From Enterocloster lavalensis (lineage in GTDB: Bacteria > Bacillota > Clostridia > Lachnospirales > Lachnospiraceae): a stretch of 64,000 nucleotides of DNA. Location: contig NZ_CABJCG010000026.1 of assembly GCF_902364025.1 (NCBI RefSeq), positions 7,375 through 71,374 on the forward strand. The letters run 5' to 3'. How positions within the stretch are numbered: position 1 is the first letter of the stretch; every line of letters starts with the position of its first letter. The notes under the pieces are model-generated. The model was not told the DNA's origin, did not search any database, and saw nothing but the letters and a program-made list of their open reading frames with translations. This document shows, one piece after another, positions 7,819 through 16,484 of this stretch. The translations under genes were made by a program, and so were the position numbers.

Positions 7819-8694
7819 TCACTGTATTTCCAAATGCGCATCCAAAGCCGCATCGATCTCCGCCTTCTGCGCCTCGTTCAAAGGCAGCATGGGCCGTCTC
7901 ACGTTTCCGGCGTCGATTCCCTGCTTCCCGGCAATATACTTCAGGCTGGCGCAGAGACCATTTTTCAGCACCACGTCCAGAATACTGTTGCACTCCGCCT
8001 GAAGCCGCCGTGCCTCGTCGTCCTGGCGGTTCAGATACAACTCCATCACCTTCCGGTACTGGGGCAGCATGAAGTTGAAGTTGCTCCCGATAAACCCGTC
8101 GCAGCCAAAGGCCAGAAACGCCACCATGCAGTTCTCAAAGCCGCCGTAGCACTTGATCTGCGGGTTCACATTGCGGATTCGCTCCATCTGGTATAGGTTC
8201 AGGTTGGTGTGCTTCACCGCGCCGATGGCCCCGGACTTTAACAGTTCCCGAATCTCCGGGTTGGCGGGATCCAGGTCCCGATGGGTGCTGGAGGGGATAT
8301 TGTAATACAGCACCGGCGCGCCGGCCGCGCTTGCAATATCATAGTAGTAGTGCGCCACTTCCTTGGCCGAAAATCCAAAGTAAAAGGGCGGGGTGGCCGC
8401 GATATTCTGAATTCCAAGGGCCCGCGCTTCCTTTGCGTAGGTCACGGCCTCGGCCGTGCGGATCGCGCCCACATGGGCGAAAATCTCCGCCCGGTCCAGG
8501 TACTGCGCGCCCAGCTCGTATGTATGAATCCGCTCCCGCTCGCTGAGCAGAAAACACTCCCCGGAGCTGCCGCCGATGAAAAATCCATCCGCGCCCTCGG
8601 CCAGGTTCCGGTCCCACAGCCGCTTAATGGCCTGCTCATTAATCTGATCCTGCCCGTCAAAGGGGGTTATCGATGCAACAATCAACTTTTTCAT
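7819..8694 (-). CDS. DapA/NanA-family aldolase or lyase
   Basis: 291 aa from the ATG at 8694 (TAAGAGG site upstream); the longer frame to 8742 has no ribosome site and overlaps the gene before. Seen: GGSSGECFLLSERER near residues 44-58 (oxyanion site), YYNIPSST with the catalytic Tyr, GAVKHTNLN with the Schiff-base Lys, and GFIGSNFN. The G-S-S-G-E-C and F-Y-F pattern is nearer N-acetylneuraminate lyase than dihydrodipicolinate synthase. Known: relatives cleave 2-keto-3-deoxy sugar acids to pyruvate and an aldehyde. With the mutarotase, dehydrogenase and lactonase upstream, a 2-keto-3-deoxy-rhamnonate or fuconate aldolase is the best guess. Confidence 0.85.
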   Translation of the reverse strand: MKKLIVASITPFDGQDQINEQAIKRLWDRNLAEGADGFFIGGSSGECFLLSERERIHTYELGAQYLDRAEIFAHVGAIRTAEAVTYAKEARALGIQNIAATPPFYFGFSAKEVAHYYYDIASAAGAPVLYYNIPSSTHRDLDPANPEIRELLKSGAIGAVKHTNLNLYQMERIRNVNPQIKCYGGFENCMVAFLAFGCDGFIGSNFNFMLPQYRKVMELYLNRQDDEARRLQAECNSILDVVLKNGLCASLKYIAGKQGIDAGNVRRPMLPLNEAQKAEIDAALDAHLEIQ

Positions 8695-8705
8695 AGTTTT
8701 TCCTC

Positions 8706-9029
8706 TTAGTCCAGATGATAAATTTCCTTCATGTTCATCCACGGGCCGTCACCGGACAGCGGGTTCATGCAGGGGATGCACTCGCCCCACCAGCGCTGGG
8801 TCTCCGGGTCCGCCGCCATTTTCGCCATGTCGGCCTCGTAGTTCTCGCCCACGTACTCGTAATAGGAAAACAGATACTCGCCGTCAAAGTAAATGGAGTA
8901 GTTCTGAAGATTGCACTCCTTGATCATGTCGTTGATCTGTTTCCAGGGAGCGGCGTGAAGCTGCTGGTAATACTCCGCCCGGTCCGCCTTTAACCGGGAA
9001 ACACTGCCAAATCTCTGTACCTTACCCAT
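8706..9029 (-). CDS. rhaM: L-rhamnose mutarotase family protein
   Basis: 107 aa, exactly family size. Seen: RFGSVSRLKADRAEYYQQLHAAPW with the catalytic His (LHA), NYSIYFDGEYLFSYYEY with the substrate Tyr residues, and QRWWGECIPCMNPL. Known: these ferredoxin-fold dimers interconvert alpha and beta pyranose forms of L-rhamnose or L-fucose. The gene ends 11 bases before the aldolase start and belongs to the RhaT-type transporter operon, which supports a 6-deoxyhexose or similar substrate. Confidence 0.88.
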   Translation of the reverse strand: MGKVQRFGSVSRLKADRAEYYQQLHAAPWKQINDMIKECNLQNYSIYFDGEYLFSYYEYVGENYEADMAKMAADPETQRWWGECIPCMNPLSGDGPWMNMKEIYHLD

Positions 9030-9114
9030 CTATTATAATCCTCCTCAATGATAAAATCCATCACAATCTGCAGCTTTGCCCAAACGCACCTTTGCGGGCG
9101 GCTGACAAAATCCA

Positions 9115-9996
9115 CTACAGTTTATAGATTCTCCTCGCATTTTCCGAGAACAGTTTTCTCTGGAAATCCGCCCCCCGTTCCCGGGTGATCCGGTCCAGTG
9201 CGCCGATCCAGGGGGCCATGCCGGTGGCCACATTACACACCGGGAAATTGCTGGCGTACATCACCCGGTCCTCGCCGAAAGCGTCCAGGCAGATATCCAC
9301 CGCCGGGCGCAGCGTGTCATCCGTCCACGCCCCCGCCGGGTTTAAGCCGGAGACCTTGCAGACCACGTTGGGAAGGGAGGCCAGCCGCCTGATGTTCCCG
9401 GTCCAGGCCCTCCGGTAGGCCGCTTCCTCCTCCGTGGGATTTTCCCGGGAAATGATATCCGGGTCCACGATCCCCATATGGTCCAGCACAATGATGGTGC
9501 CGGGGCAGGACCTGGCCATCTCATAGAGGTCGCCCAGCTCCCCGTTTCGCACGCAGCCCTCGTAAACCAGGCCGTGTTCGCCCAACCAGCGGACATTTTC
9601 CTGAAATACTTCCCCCAGACAGGTCCCGGGCAGGGCCTCCGGCACGTGGAGTACCTGGCGCACGCCCTTAACACTGGCCACATCCAGGTACCGGCTCATA
9701 TACTCCTTAAACCCGTCCTCGTTCAGATATCCCGAGAGGATCGCCCCCCGAAAGAGACTCCCCCCGTCTGCGCAACAGCCGATAATGAACGCATTTTCCC
9801 GATCCTTGTCCGTTCTCGCGCTGTCCACCTCCACATAGACGGCGGCCTCCACCTGGTAAGCCGGGTCGGAGCCCAGGGCATTTTCATAGTCCTCCAACGT
9901 GTACGTGCGGTTTAACACCGGCCCCTCCCCGGTCAGCCAGGGCAGGGATAATTCCTCCAGATTCCAGATATGTAAATGCGTATCAATTATCTTCAT
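9115..9996 (-). CDS. amidohydrolase-2 family lactonase (fucono-/rhamnono-lactonase-like)
   Basis: 293 aa from the ATG at 9996, where the family's first metal motif DTHLHIW begins at residue 4; the longer frame runs into the upstream gene. The ribosome site is weak, and the start lies 7 bases after the upstream stop, so it probably depends on coupling. Seen: a TIM-barrel order of DTHLHIW, GVRQVLH, VLDHMG and YASNFPV, with the late Asp/Asn position. Known: L-fuconolactonase and related enzymes open sugar lactones to acids. It would hydrolyse the product of the dehydrogenase encoded just upstream. Confidence 0.85.
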   Translation of the reverse strand: MKIIDTHLHIWNLEELSLPWLTGEGPVLNRTYTLEDYENALGSDPAYQVEAAVYVEVDSARTDKDRENAFIIGCCADGGSLFRGAILSGYLNEDGFKEYMSRYLDVASVKGVRQVLHVPEALPGTCLGEVFQENVRWLGEHGLVYEGCVRNGELGDLYEMARSCPGTIIVLDHMGIVDPDIISRENPTEEEAAYRRAWTGNIRRLASLPNVVCKVSGLNPAGAWTDDTLRPAVDICLDAFGEDRVMYASNFPVCNVATGMAPWIGALDRITRERGADFQRKLFSENARRIYKL

Positions 9997-10003
9997 ACTG
10001 TTT

Positions 10004-11086
10004 TTACCGGCCGTATTCCACCGGCGTTCCTCCTTCTGCGTTAGACTTGTAGCAGGCCTCCACCACGCACATGGTGTGGTAAGCGTCCTCGACACTGTTC
10101 ATGTAATGGTAGGACGGGTCCTCCAGCTTCTTCATCAGACCGCCCATGGTTCCGATAAACGCCTCGTTGAACCAGCTGCCCTTCACCTCCAGCTCTCTCC
10201 AGCCCTTACCGTCGTCGGTGATGTATTCCACCTTGTCCGGGCGTCCGGTGGGGTAGTCCAGAATCAGGCCCAGCTGAATGCGGATGGCGCCTTTCATGCC
10301 CTCGATCTTCATCATGCTCTCCTGGTAATCCGGGGCGTAGTCGTGGTTGTGGTTGATGTGCAGGTTAACCCGCAGCACGTTGCCGTAGTCCATGATAATG
10401 GAGGTTCTGGTCTGGGAAAGATCGGTCATCTTGGGGTGCTGCATGGTCTTGCAGTATACATTTGTGGGATCTCCCACAAAGCTTCTGATGCAGTCGATAT
10501 AATGGATGCTGTGGTAGTTGATCTCCATGCGCTCCAACCCGAAGAGGAAGCTCCACAGATGCCAGGGATGCAGCTCCACCACCCTCCAGTCGATGTCCAC
10601 GATGTCGCCGATCACGCCGTCTGCGATCAGCTTCCGGGCCGTGATCATATAGGGGGCCTGGCGCAGCTGGAAGTTCACGCCCGCCGTCAGGTTCTTCTCG
10701 TGGCAGATGTCCAGAATCTCCCGTGCCTGCTCAATGCTCTCGCCCATGGGCTTCTGCATGAGAACCGCCGCGCCGTCGGGCAGCTGGCGCAGGATGGAGG
10801 CAGTCTTGGAGGCCGGCACAGCGATATCGAACACCGCATCCTCCTTCACGCCCAGGGCAATCAGGTCCTCCAGCTTCTCCACCGCGTTCGGGATATCGAA
10901 ATCCTCAGCCGCCTGTTTGGCCTTGTCGTAGTTTAAATCATAGATGCCCTTTACCGGATATCCGGCCATTTTGTAGGCCGGAAGGTGAGAACCGGTCACG
11001 ATGCCGCCCGCCCCGATGATCACGATATTTTTAACATTTTCCGGCATCTCCGGCACATAGTTTAAATCCTCAAGTGTTAATCCCAT
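10004..11086 (-). CDS. Gfo/Idh/MocA family sugar dehydrogenase
   Basis: 360 aa. After an unusual 18-residue acidic lead the Rossmann fold starts with VIIGAGGIVTGSH. MQKPMGESIEQA near residue 110 replaces the usual E-K-P with Q-K-P but keeps the Lys. NYHSIHYIDCIRS holds the active-site His. GAGGTAATT precedes the ATG at 11086. Inferred role: oxidation of the imported hexose to its lactone, feeding the lactonase that starts 7 bases after its stop. Confidence 0.85.
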   Translation of the reverse strand: MGLTLEDLNYVPEMPENVKNIVIIGAGGIVTGSHLPAYKMAGYPVKGIYDLNYDKAKQAAEDFDIPNAVEKLEDLIALGVKEDAVFDIAVPASKTASILRQLPDGAAVLMQKPMGESIEQAREILDICHEKNLTAGVNFQLRQAPYMITARKLIADGVIGDIVDIDWRVVELHPWHLWSFLFGLERMEINYHSIHYIDCIRSFVGDPTNVYCKTMQHPKMTDLSQTRTSIIMDYGNVLRVNLHINHNHDYAPDYQESMMKIEGMKGAIRIQLGLILDYPTGRPDKVEYITDDGKGWRELEVKGSWFNEAFIGTMGGLMKKLEDPSYHYMNSVEDAYHTMCVVEACYKSNAEGGTPVEYGR

Positions 11087-11115
11087 TTCAAAATTACCTC
11101 CTCAGTCTCTTCTTA

Positions 11116-12129
11116 TTATAAACCATTGGAAATGCCTACGACAACCAGTGCCGCGATAATTACCGCATTTCCATAAAGCGCAACCTTTCTTGCCTTTGCA
11201 AATCCCTTCCACTCGCCGTCCAGAAATCCCCAGGCGTTGGCGATGATCAGGGCCAGTCCGTTGAAGGCAACCCAGCCCACTACCGGTCCCAGGGTACCCA
11301 GCATGGCGGTGGCCTTGCCGTAAATGGCCAGGGCGGAGAACCACACAACAGAGGTCAGAACCACCTTAAAATACGCCTTACCGCAGCCCGGCTTCACATA
11401 GTCCGTATAGGTCTTGTTGCGGATCAGTTTGATCAGGGCGTAAATGAAGTTGGCCAGGAAGCCTCCGGCAAATACCACCACCCAGGACAGCAGGCTGGCG
11501 CTGGTGGAGTTCACGCCCTGGGCCACCGCCAAATTCACCGGGTAATTGGAGGCAGTCGCGCCGATGTTGATGGCCGCGGAACCTGCGCCGGAAGCCAGCG
11601 CCATGATCAGACCGGTCATGAATACGGAAGAGGAGGTTCCCTTTTCTTTGGTTTTCTTCTCCGCGCCGTCGCCATTTTTCATAAATCCGGCCTTGGAGAG
11701 CACCACAACGCCTCCCAGCAGTACGGCCTGGCCCAGCAGCAGCACGATCATCACCCGGGCCGGAGGATAGGTGCCCAGAATCACCATGGGGACAAAGCTT
11801 CCCAGCAGGTTGGACAGACCCAGGTTGATCCCCGTTACTAAGGAAACGCCGATCATGTCAATGGCCTTGCTGTACCAGATGGAACTGATGCCCCAGAAGA
11901 AACCGGCCAGAGCGCCTGCCAGCAGGGTGGGCACCGGCGTGGCGCGGATGTAACTCATGTAGTTTGGCACCTCGATCATACACCAGATATGAGGAATCCC
12001 CAAAACGCCGATGACGGAAAACAATACCCAGAACGCCTCCCAGGAAAACGGCTGGTACTTCTTAAAGCAGATTCCGAAGCTGCCCTGGAACAGACACGCG
12101 AAAAGCAATACTAAAAATGCTGAAGCCAT
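11116..12129 (-). CDS. RhaT-like sugar:proton symporter (drug/metabolite transporter superfamily)
   Basis: 337 aa with ten hydrophobic segments, the size and layout of L-rhamnose/H+ symporter RhaT (about 344 aa). Seen: GICFKKYQPFSWEAFW in the first loop, the equivalent of RhaT's FKKVKKWSWE, and GALAGFFWGISSIWYSKAI in the third segment. It is first in the five-gene operon, preceded by GGAGGTAGTTT and, further up, by a sigma-A promoter with a GntR palindrome downstream of it. It probably imports the sugar that the following four enzymes degrade. L-rhamnose itself is plausible but not proven. Confidence 0.85.
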   Translation of the reverse strand: MASAFLVLLFACLFQGSFGICFKKYQPFSWEAFWVLFSVIGVLGIPHIWCMIEVPNYMSYIRATPVPTLLAGALAGFFWGISSIWYSKAIDMIGVSLVTGINLGLSNLLGSFVPMVILGTYPPARVMIVLLLGQAVLLGGVVVLSKAGFMKNGDGAEKKTKEKGTSSSVFMTGLIMALASGAGSAAINIGATASNYPVNLAVAQGVNSTSASLLSWVVVFAGGFLANFIYALIKLIRNKTYTDYVKPGCGKAYFKVVLTSVVWFSALAIYGKATAMLGTLGPVVGWVAFNGLALIIANAWGFLDGEWKGFAKARKVALYGNAVIIAALVVVGISNGL

Positions 12130-12216
12130 AAACTACCTCCCAAATGGATTTTCTCTTTTACTCTTTTTAATTTGTTGTCATTGAGAAATACGTTCGAATT
12201 TGATCGATCTTTTTCT

Positions 12217-12227
12217 TGGTACTACCA
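12217..12227. promoter_or_regulatory. GntR operator 1 (TGGTACTACCA)
   Basis: Perfect palindrome around a central C, matching TGGTnnnACCA. It lies downstream of the minus-strand promoter, between it and the rhaT-like gene, in a roadblock position. Confidence 0.75.
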
Positions 12228-12244
12228 GTGAACCGTTCGCATTT

Positions 12245-12273
12245 ATCATAAAACGCAGGTGTCCTATTGTCAA
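12245..12273 (-). promoter_or_regulatory. sigma-A promoter of the rhaT-like operon
   Basis: Minus strand TTGACA (12273-12268), 17-base spacer, TATGAT (12250-12245). Operator 1 follows about 18 bases downstream of the -10. Confidence 0.8.
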
Positions 12274-12320
12274 TCGACGTTTTATACAGACAAATTTTAA
12301 TTTTTTGTGCATTTTTTATA

Positions 12321-12349
12321 TTGTCAACCTTTTTTTCGTCCTTTATAAT
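12321..12349 (+). promoter_or_regulatory. sigma-A promoter of the binding-protein/CoA-transferase operon
   Basis: TTGTCA at 12321-12326, a 17-base spacer, and a consensus TATAAT at 12344-12349. Operator 2 begins 9 bases after the -10, over the expected start site. Confidence 0.85.
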
Positions 12350-12357
12350 GCAATCAT

Positions 12358-12368
12358 TGGTAGTACCA
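12358..12368. promoter_or_regulatory. GntR operator 2 (TGGTAGTACCA)
   Basis: Perfect palindrome around a central G, covering the expected transcription start of the rightward operon. A bound repressor here would block initiation. Confidence 0.75.
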
Positions 12369-12400
12369 GAGTTGTTGAGAATTCATTTTCAAGCTCTCGC

Positions 12401-12411
12401 TGGTAGTACCA
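12401..12411. promoter_or_regulatory. GntR operator 3 (TGGTAGTACCA)
   Basis: Second copy on the rightward side; with flanks it extends to the 13-bp palindrome CTGGTAGTACCAG. Its centre is 43 bp, about four helical turns, from operator 2, so paired dimers would sit on the same face. Confidence 0.75.
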
Positions 12412-12472
12412 GGAAGCAAAAATCAAATTCCTTTATCAAATTACATGCGAATCATCACCGGAGGTAACTATT

Positions 12473-13624
12473 ATGAGCGTTCTATTAAAAGGAATCACCT
12501 GGTCCCACAGCCGCGGCTACACCAGCATCACCGCAGTCTCCCAACGTTTCTGCGAGCTGAACCCGGGCGTATCGATTGAATGGGAGAAGCGTTCCCTGCA
12601 GGAATTTGCGGACGCGCCCATTGAAAACCTGGCAAAGGCCTACGATCTTCTGATCATCGACCATCCCTGGGCCGGGTTCGCGGCGGCCACCGGCATTCTC
12701 CTTCCGTTAAATGAATACCTGTCCGCCGCGTATCTGGCGGACCAGGAGACCAACTCTGTGGGAAAATCCCACCTCAGCTACAATTTCAACGGCTTCCAGA
12801 GCGCCCTGGCCATCGACGCCGCCACGCCCGTCGCCGTTTACCGCCCAGACTACTTTGCGGATCAGGGCGCAGCGCTGCCCACCGATTTCGAGGACGTGGT
12901 GGAGCTGGCGAAAACCGGCTGCGTGGCATTTGCCGGAATCCCCTTAAATCTGCTGATGGACTTCTATATGTACTGCGCCACCACGACCAGCAGCTTCTTC
13001 GAGGATGAGGACAACATCGTGGACCGGGCCGTGGGAATCGAGGTACTGGAGAATATGCGCCGTCTGGCCTGCCTCTGCCGCCCGGAAATCTTCGGCTGGG
13101 ACCCCATCCAGGTCCACGAGGCCCTGGCCGCGGACAGCGGGCTGTACTACTGCCCCTACGCTTACGGGTACACCAACTACTCCCGCCGCGGCTACTGCGA
13201 TCACCTGTTAAAGGCAGGCGACCTGGTGAATTACAAGGGAAATATGTTAAAGAGCGTGCTGGGAGGCACCGGCCTGGCCGTCTCCAGCCTGTGTGAAAAC
13301 CGGGACATGGCGGTGAAATTTGCGCAGTACGCGGCCTCCCCGCTGATCCAGACCACCCTGTACACGGAAAACGGCGGGCAGCCCGGGCACCGGAAGGCAT
13401 GGCTGGACGAGGAAAACAACCGCATGACTCTGGATTTCTTTAAAGACACCTTAAAGACGCTGGACAATTCCTATCTGCGCCCCCGCTACAACGGCTACCT
13501 GTATTTCCAGGACCACGCCGGGGACTATGTGAGAGATTACGTGATGAACGGCGGAAACGCCGGAAATGTGCTGGATCAGCTGAACGCGCTGTACCGCAAA
13601 TCCAGGGAGGGAAAATCGATATGA
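12473..13624 (+). CDS. solute-binding-protein-fold protein without signal peptide
   Basis: 383 aa starting MSVLLKGITWSHSRGY, after GGAGGTAAC. The fold looks like a family 1 ABC binding protein (LIIDHPWAG, LPLNEYL, TPVAVYRPDYFADQG, then NGGQPGHRKAW near the C-terminus), but there is no hydrophobic signal or lipobox, and no permease or ATPase nearby. Its stop overlaps the next start (ATGA), so it is made with the CoA-transferases. I recall similar proteins beside CaiB/BaiF genes in Proteobacteria but cannot verify it here. Inferred: a cytoplasmic binding or chaperone-like partner of the CoA-transferase pair, or a protein with new function. Confidence 0.75.
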   Translation: MSVLLKGITWSHSRGYTSITAVSQRFCELNPGVSIEWEKRSLQEFADAPIENLAKAYDLLIIDHPWAGFAAATGILLPLNEYLSAAYLADQETNSVGKSHLSYNFNGFQSALAIDAATPVAVYRPDYFADQGAALPTDFEDVVELAKTGCVAFAGIPLNLLMDFYMYCATTTSSFFEDEDNIVDRAVGIEVLENMRRLACLCRPEIFGWDPIQVHEALAADSGLYYCPYAYGYTNYSRRGYCDHLLKAGDLVNYKGNMLKSVLGGTGLAVSSLCENRDMAVKFAQYAASPLIQTTLYTENGGQPGHRKAWLDEENNRMTLDFFKDTLKTLDNSYLRPRYNGYLYFQDHAGDYVRDYVMNGGNAGNVLDQLNALYRKSREGKSI

Positions 13625-14784
13625 AACCATTGGAAGGTATGATCGTGCTGGATTTCAGCCAGTATCTGGCCGGCCCCTCGGCCGCTCTGCGGCTGGCGGA
13701 CCTGGGCGCACGGGTCATCAAAATTGAACGGCCCGGCAGCGGCGACGGCTCCCGGCCCATGAAATTACATAATCTGGAAAGCATGGGGGACAGCGTGCTG
13801 TTCCAGACCATCAACCGCAACAAAGAGAGCTTCTGCGCCAACTTGAAATCCCCCGATGACATGGCCATGGTGAAGCGGCTGATCGCCCGGGCGGATGTGA
13901 TGATCGAGAATTTCCGCCCCGGCGTGATGAAGAAAATGGGCCTGGACTATGAGTCCGTCCGCCGGATCAACCCGCGCCTTGTCTACGGCACGGTCACGGG
14001 CTATGGGACCACCGGGCCGTGGATCAAAAAGCCGGGACAGGACCTGCTGGTCCAGTCCATTTCCGGGCTGGCCTGGTTAAACGGGGACGACGGCCAGCCC
14101 CCCATGCCCTTCGCCCTCTCCCTGGCGGACTCCTACACCGGAATCCACCTGGCCGAAGGGATCATGGCCTGTCTGTTGCGCCGGTTCACCACCGGGCAGG
14201 GAGGTCTGGTGGAGGTCAGCCTGCTGGAATCCGTGCTGGACCTGCAATTTGAGGTGATCACCACCTATTTAAACGATGGGCATCAACCGCCCAAACGCAG
14301 CGCTTACCACAACGCCCACGCCTATTTAAGCGCTCCCTACGGCATTTACGGTACCTCAAACGGGTATATCGCCCTGGCCATGGGCTCCGTGCCGGAGCTG
14401 GGCGGCATCATCGGCTGCTCCGCCCTGACTAGGTACACGGACAAGGAGGAATGGTTCACCAGGCGGGACGAGATCAAGGAGATTATCGGCGCGTTTTTGG
14501 CCGGGGACACCACCGCCCACTGGCTGAAGCTGCTGGAGGCGGCCGGGTACTGGTGCTCCGACGTCTACACCTGGGACCGGCTGGTGGAATCCGGGCAGTT
14601 TAAGGAATTGAATCTGCTGCTCAACGTCCGCCGGGAAGGCGGGGAGGACATTTTCACCACCCGCTGCCCCATCCGCTTTGGGGATGCGCCCTTTCTGGAT
14701 TCGCGCCACGCTCCGGCATTGGGCGAGCACACCGCGCAGATTATCGCAGAATTTGGCCTGGACCGGGAAGGAGAGATCGCATGA
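13621..14784 (+). CDS. CaiB/BaiF family (class III) CoA-transferase, first copy
   Basis: 387 aa. Seen: MKPLEGMIVLDFSQYLAGP, ADLGARVIKIERPGSGD, NRNKESF, VMIENFRPGVMKKMGLDY, GTVTGYGTTGPW and [12 protein letters not shown], all family motifs. The catalytic carboxylate is Asp in formyl-CoA transferase; the matching stretch here reads VSLLESVLD, with Glu at that place. Known: the family moves CoA between carboxylic acids. ATGA overlaps on both sides couple it to the binding-protein gene and to a second copy, suggesting a heterodimer. The substrate is unknown; a hydroxy- or unsaturated dicarboxylate would fit the MaoC gene. Confidence 0.9.
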   Translation: MKPLEGMIVLDFSQYLAGPSAALRLADLGARVIKIERPGSGDGSRPMKLHNLESMGDSVLFQTINRNKESFCANLKSPDDMAMVKRLIARADVMIENFRPGVMKKMGLDYESVRRINPRLVYGTVTGYGTTGPWIKKPGQDLLVQSISGLAWLNGDDGQPPMPFALSLADSYTGIHLAEGIMACLLRRFTTGQGGLVEVSLLESVLDLQFEVITTYLNDGHQPPKRSAYHNAHAYLSAPYGIYGTSNGYIALAMGSVPELGGIIGCSALTRYTDKEEWFTRRDEIKEIIGAFLAGDTTAHWLKLLEAAGYWCSDVYTWDRLVESGQFKELNLLLNVRREGGEDIFTTRCPIRFGDAPFLDSRHAPALGEHTAQIIAEFGLDREGEIA

Positions 14785-15914
14785 AACCATTAGAAGGAAT
14801 CACCGTGCTGGATTTCAGCCAGTTTTTATCCGCGCCTTCCGCCACCATGCGCCTGGCGGACTTAGGCGCCCGGATTATCAAGGTGGAGCGGCCGGACAGC
14901 GGGGACATCTGCCGCACCCTGTACGTTTCCAACTTAAAAATCGAGGAGGACAGCTCCCTGTTCCACTCCATCAACCGGAATAAGGACGGCGTTTCCCTGG
15001 ACTTGAAGGACCCGGCCTGCCGGGAGGATTTAGAAACGCTGCTGTCCCTGGCCGACGTGATGGTGGTCAACTTCCGGCCAGGCGTGGCAAAGCGGCTGGG
15101 GCTGGATTACGCCGCCGTGAGCGCCAGTCACCCGAAGATCGTCTATGGCGAAATCACCGGATATGGAACCATCGGCCCATGGAGCGCCAGACCGGGGCAG
15201 GACCTGCTGGTACAGTCCTTATCGGGCCTGGCCTGGCTCAACGGCAACCAGGACCAGCCCCCTACGCCTATGGGGCTCTCGGTGGCGGACCTCTTTGCCG
15301 GACAGCACCTGGCCCAGGGCATTCTGGCCGCATTGATCAAGCGGGCAGCCTGCGGCGAGGGTTCTTACGTGCATGTCAGTATGCTGGAATCGGTGATGGA
15401 TATGCAGTTTGAGGTGTTTACCACATGGCTGAACGACGGCCATCAGCCGCCCCTGCGGTCCGCTGTGAACAATGCCAACGGCTACATTAACGCGCCCTAC
15501 GGCATTTACCGGACGGCAGACGGCTACATCGCTATCGCCATGGTGCCTATCACTACGCTGGGGCAGCTGGTGGATTGCGACGCCCTTGCCGCCTACACGG
15601 ACCCGGAGACCTGGTGCAGCAGGCGGGACGAGATTAAGGCCATACTGGCGGAGCACCTGCTCACCGGCACCACGGCCCACTGGCTGTCCCTGCTGGAGCC
15701 TGCGGACGTGTGGTGTTCGGATGTGTTTACCTGGGAGCGGCTGTTTGAGACCGACGGGTTTAAGGAGCTGGATATGCTTCAGACGGTGCGGACTCAGGGA
15801 GGCACGGAATTTACCACTACCCGCTGTCCGATTACCATTGACGGGGAGCATTATAAGAGTGAAAAGCCTGCGCCGCGGGTGGGGCAGGATAACAGAATAT
15901 ATTTGGAAAATTAA
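14781..15914 (+). CDS. CaiB/BaiF family (class III) CoA-transferase, second copy
   Basis: 377 aa and a clear tandem paralogue of the gene before it, beginning [19 protein letters not shown]. It keeps [32 protein letters not shown] and [12 protein letters not shown]; the catalytic stretch is VSMLESVMD, again with Glu. Known cases such as BbsE/BbsF use two unlike subunits of this family, so a heteromer is a reasonable inference. A 13-base gap follows before the MaoC gene. Confidence 0.9.
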   Translation: MKPLEGITVLDFSQFLSAPSATMRLADLGARIIKVERPDSGDICRTLYVSNLKIEEDSSLFHSINRNKDGVSLDLKDPACREDLETLLSLADVMVVNFRPGVAKRLGLDYAAVSASHPKIVYGEITGYGTIGPWSARPGQDLLVQSLSGLAWLNGNQDQPPTPMGLSVADLFAGQHLAQGILAALIKRAACGEGSYVHVSMLESVMDMQFEVFTTWLNDGHQPPLRSAVNNANGYINAPYGIYRTADGYIAIAMVPITTLGQLVDCDALAAYTDPETWCSRRDEIKAILAEHLLTGTTAHWLSLLEPADVWCSDVFTWERLFETDGFKELDMLQTVRTQGGTEFTTTRCPITIDGEHYKSEKPAPRVGQDNRIYLEN

Positions 15915-15927
15915 GGAGAAAACGATT

Positions 15928-16374
15928 ATGGAACAGACTATTTATTTTGAGGATTATGAAATCGGCAGCGTGCGGGAGAGCATCGGCCGCACCATCACGG
16001 AGACGGATATCGTGATCCATGCGGGACAGACCGGAGACTTCTTCCCCCACCACATGGACGCGGAGTTCGCCAAGACAACAGACTTCGGAAGGCGCATCGC
16101 CCACGGAACCCTGACCTTCTCCGTGGCGGTGGGCATGACCGCGAATCTGATCAATCCGGCGGCATTTTCCTATGGGTATGACCGCCTGCGGTTTATCAAT
16201 CCGGTGTTTATCGGGGATACCATTCATGTGAAGGTGACGTTGAAGGAAAAGAGAGAGAATCCTAAGCATCCCGAGCGCGGATTTGTGACGGAGGCGCTGG
16301 AGGTGTTTAATCAGGACGGGAAGCTGGTGTTGGTGTGTGAGCATGTGATGTCTTGTTTGAAGAAAAGGGGGTGA
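15928..16374 (+). CDS. MaoC-like hydratase/dehydratase
   Basis: 148 aa from the ATG at 15928, preceded by AAGGAGAA. The longer frame to 15472 runs out of phase through the CoA-transferase gene and is rejected. Seen: a hot-dog fold with [16 protein letters not shown] near residues 37-52 carrying the Asp and His of the hydratase motif, [17 protein letters not shown], and [17 protein letters not shown]. Known: members hydrate 2-enoyl-CoA, mesaconyl-CoA or itaconyl-CoA. It would act on the CoA ester formed by the transferases upstream. No thioesterase or lyase completes the route here. Confidence 0.9.
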   Translation: MEQTIYFEDYEIGSVRESIGRTITETDIVIHAGQTGDFFPHHMDAEFAKTTDFGRRIAHGTLTFSVAVGMTANLINPAAFSYGYDRLRFINPVFIGDTIHVKVTLKEKRENPKHPERGFVTEALEVFNQDGKLVLVCEHVMSCLKKRG

Positions 16375-16484
16375 GAGGGGTGAGGTGGTCGCATTCGTGA
16401 GTGGCAGGAAGGGAAGGCCGCTCACCCGCTGGGGACTCAGTGGGGACAACGCACAAATAATTTATGTGCCGAATAACTGTACGT

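Larger units (their letters stand above)
12130..12472. other. divergent control region of the GntR regulon
   Basis: 343 bp without a gene. It carries back-to-back promoters (12245-12273 minus, 12321-12349 plus) and three copies of an 11-bp palindrome. It is AT-rich compared with the flanking genes, as expected for a regulatory region. Confidence 0.8.

Noticed and set aside
12786..13400. 204-codon Arg/Pro-rich minus-strand frame
   Set aside because: Antisense to the binding-protein-like gene; the composition is typical of a GC-rich shadow frame.
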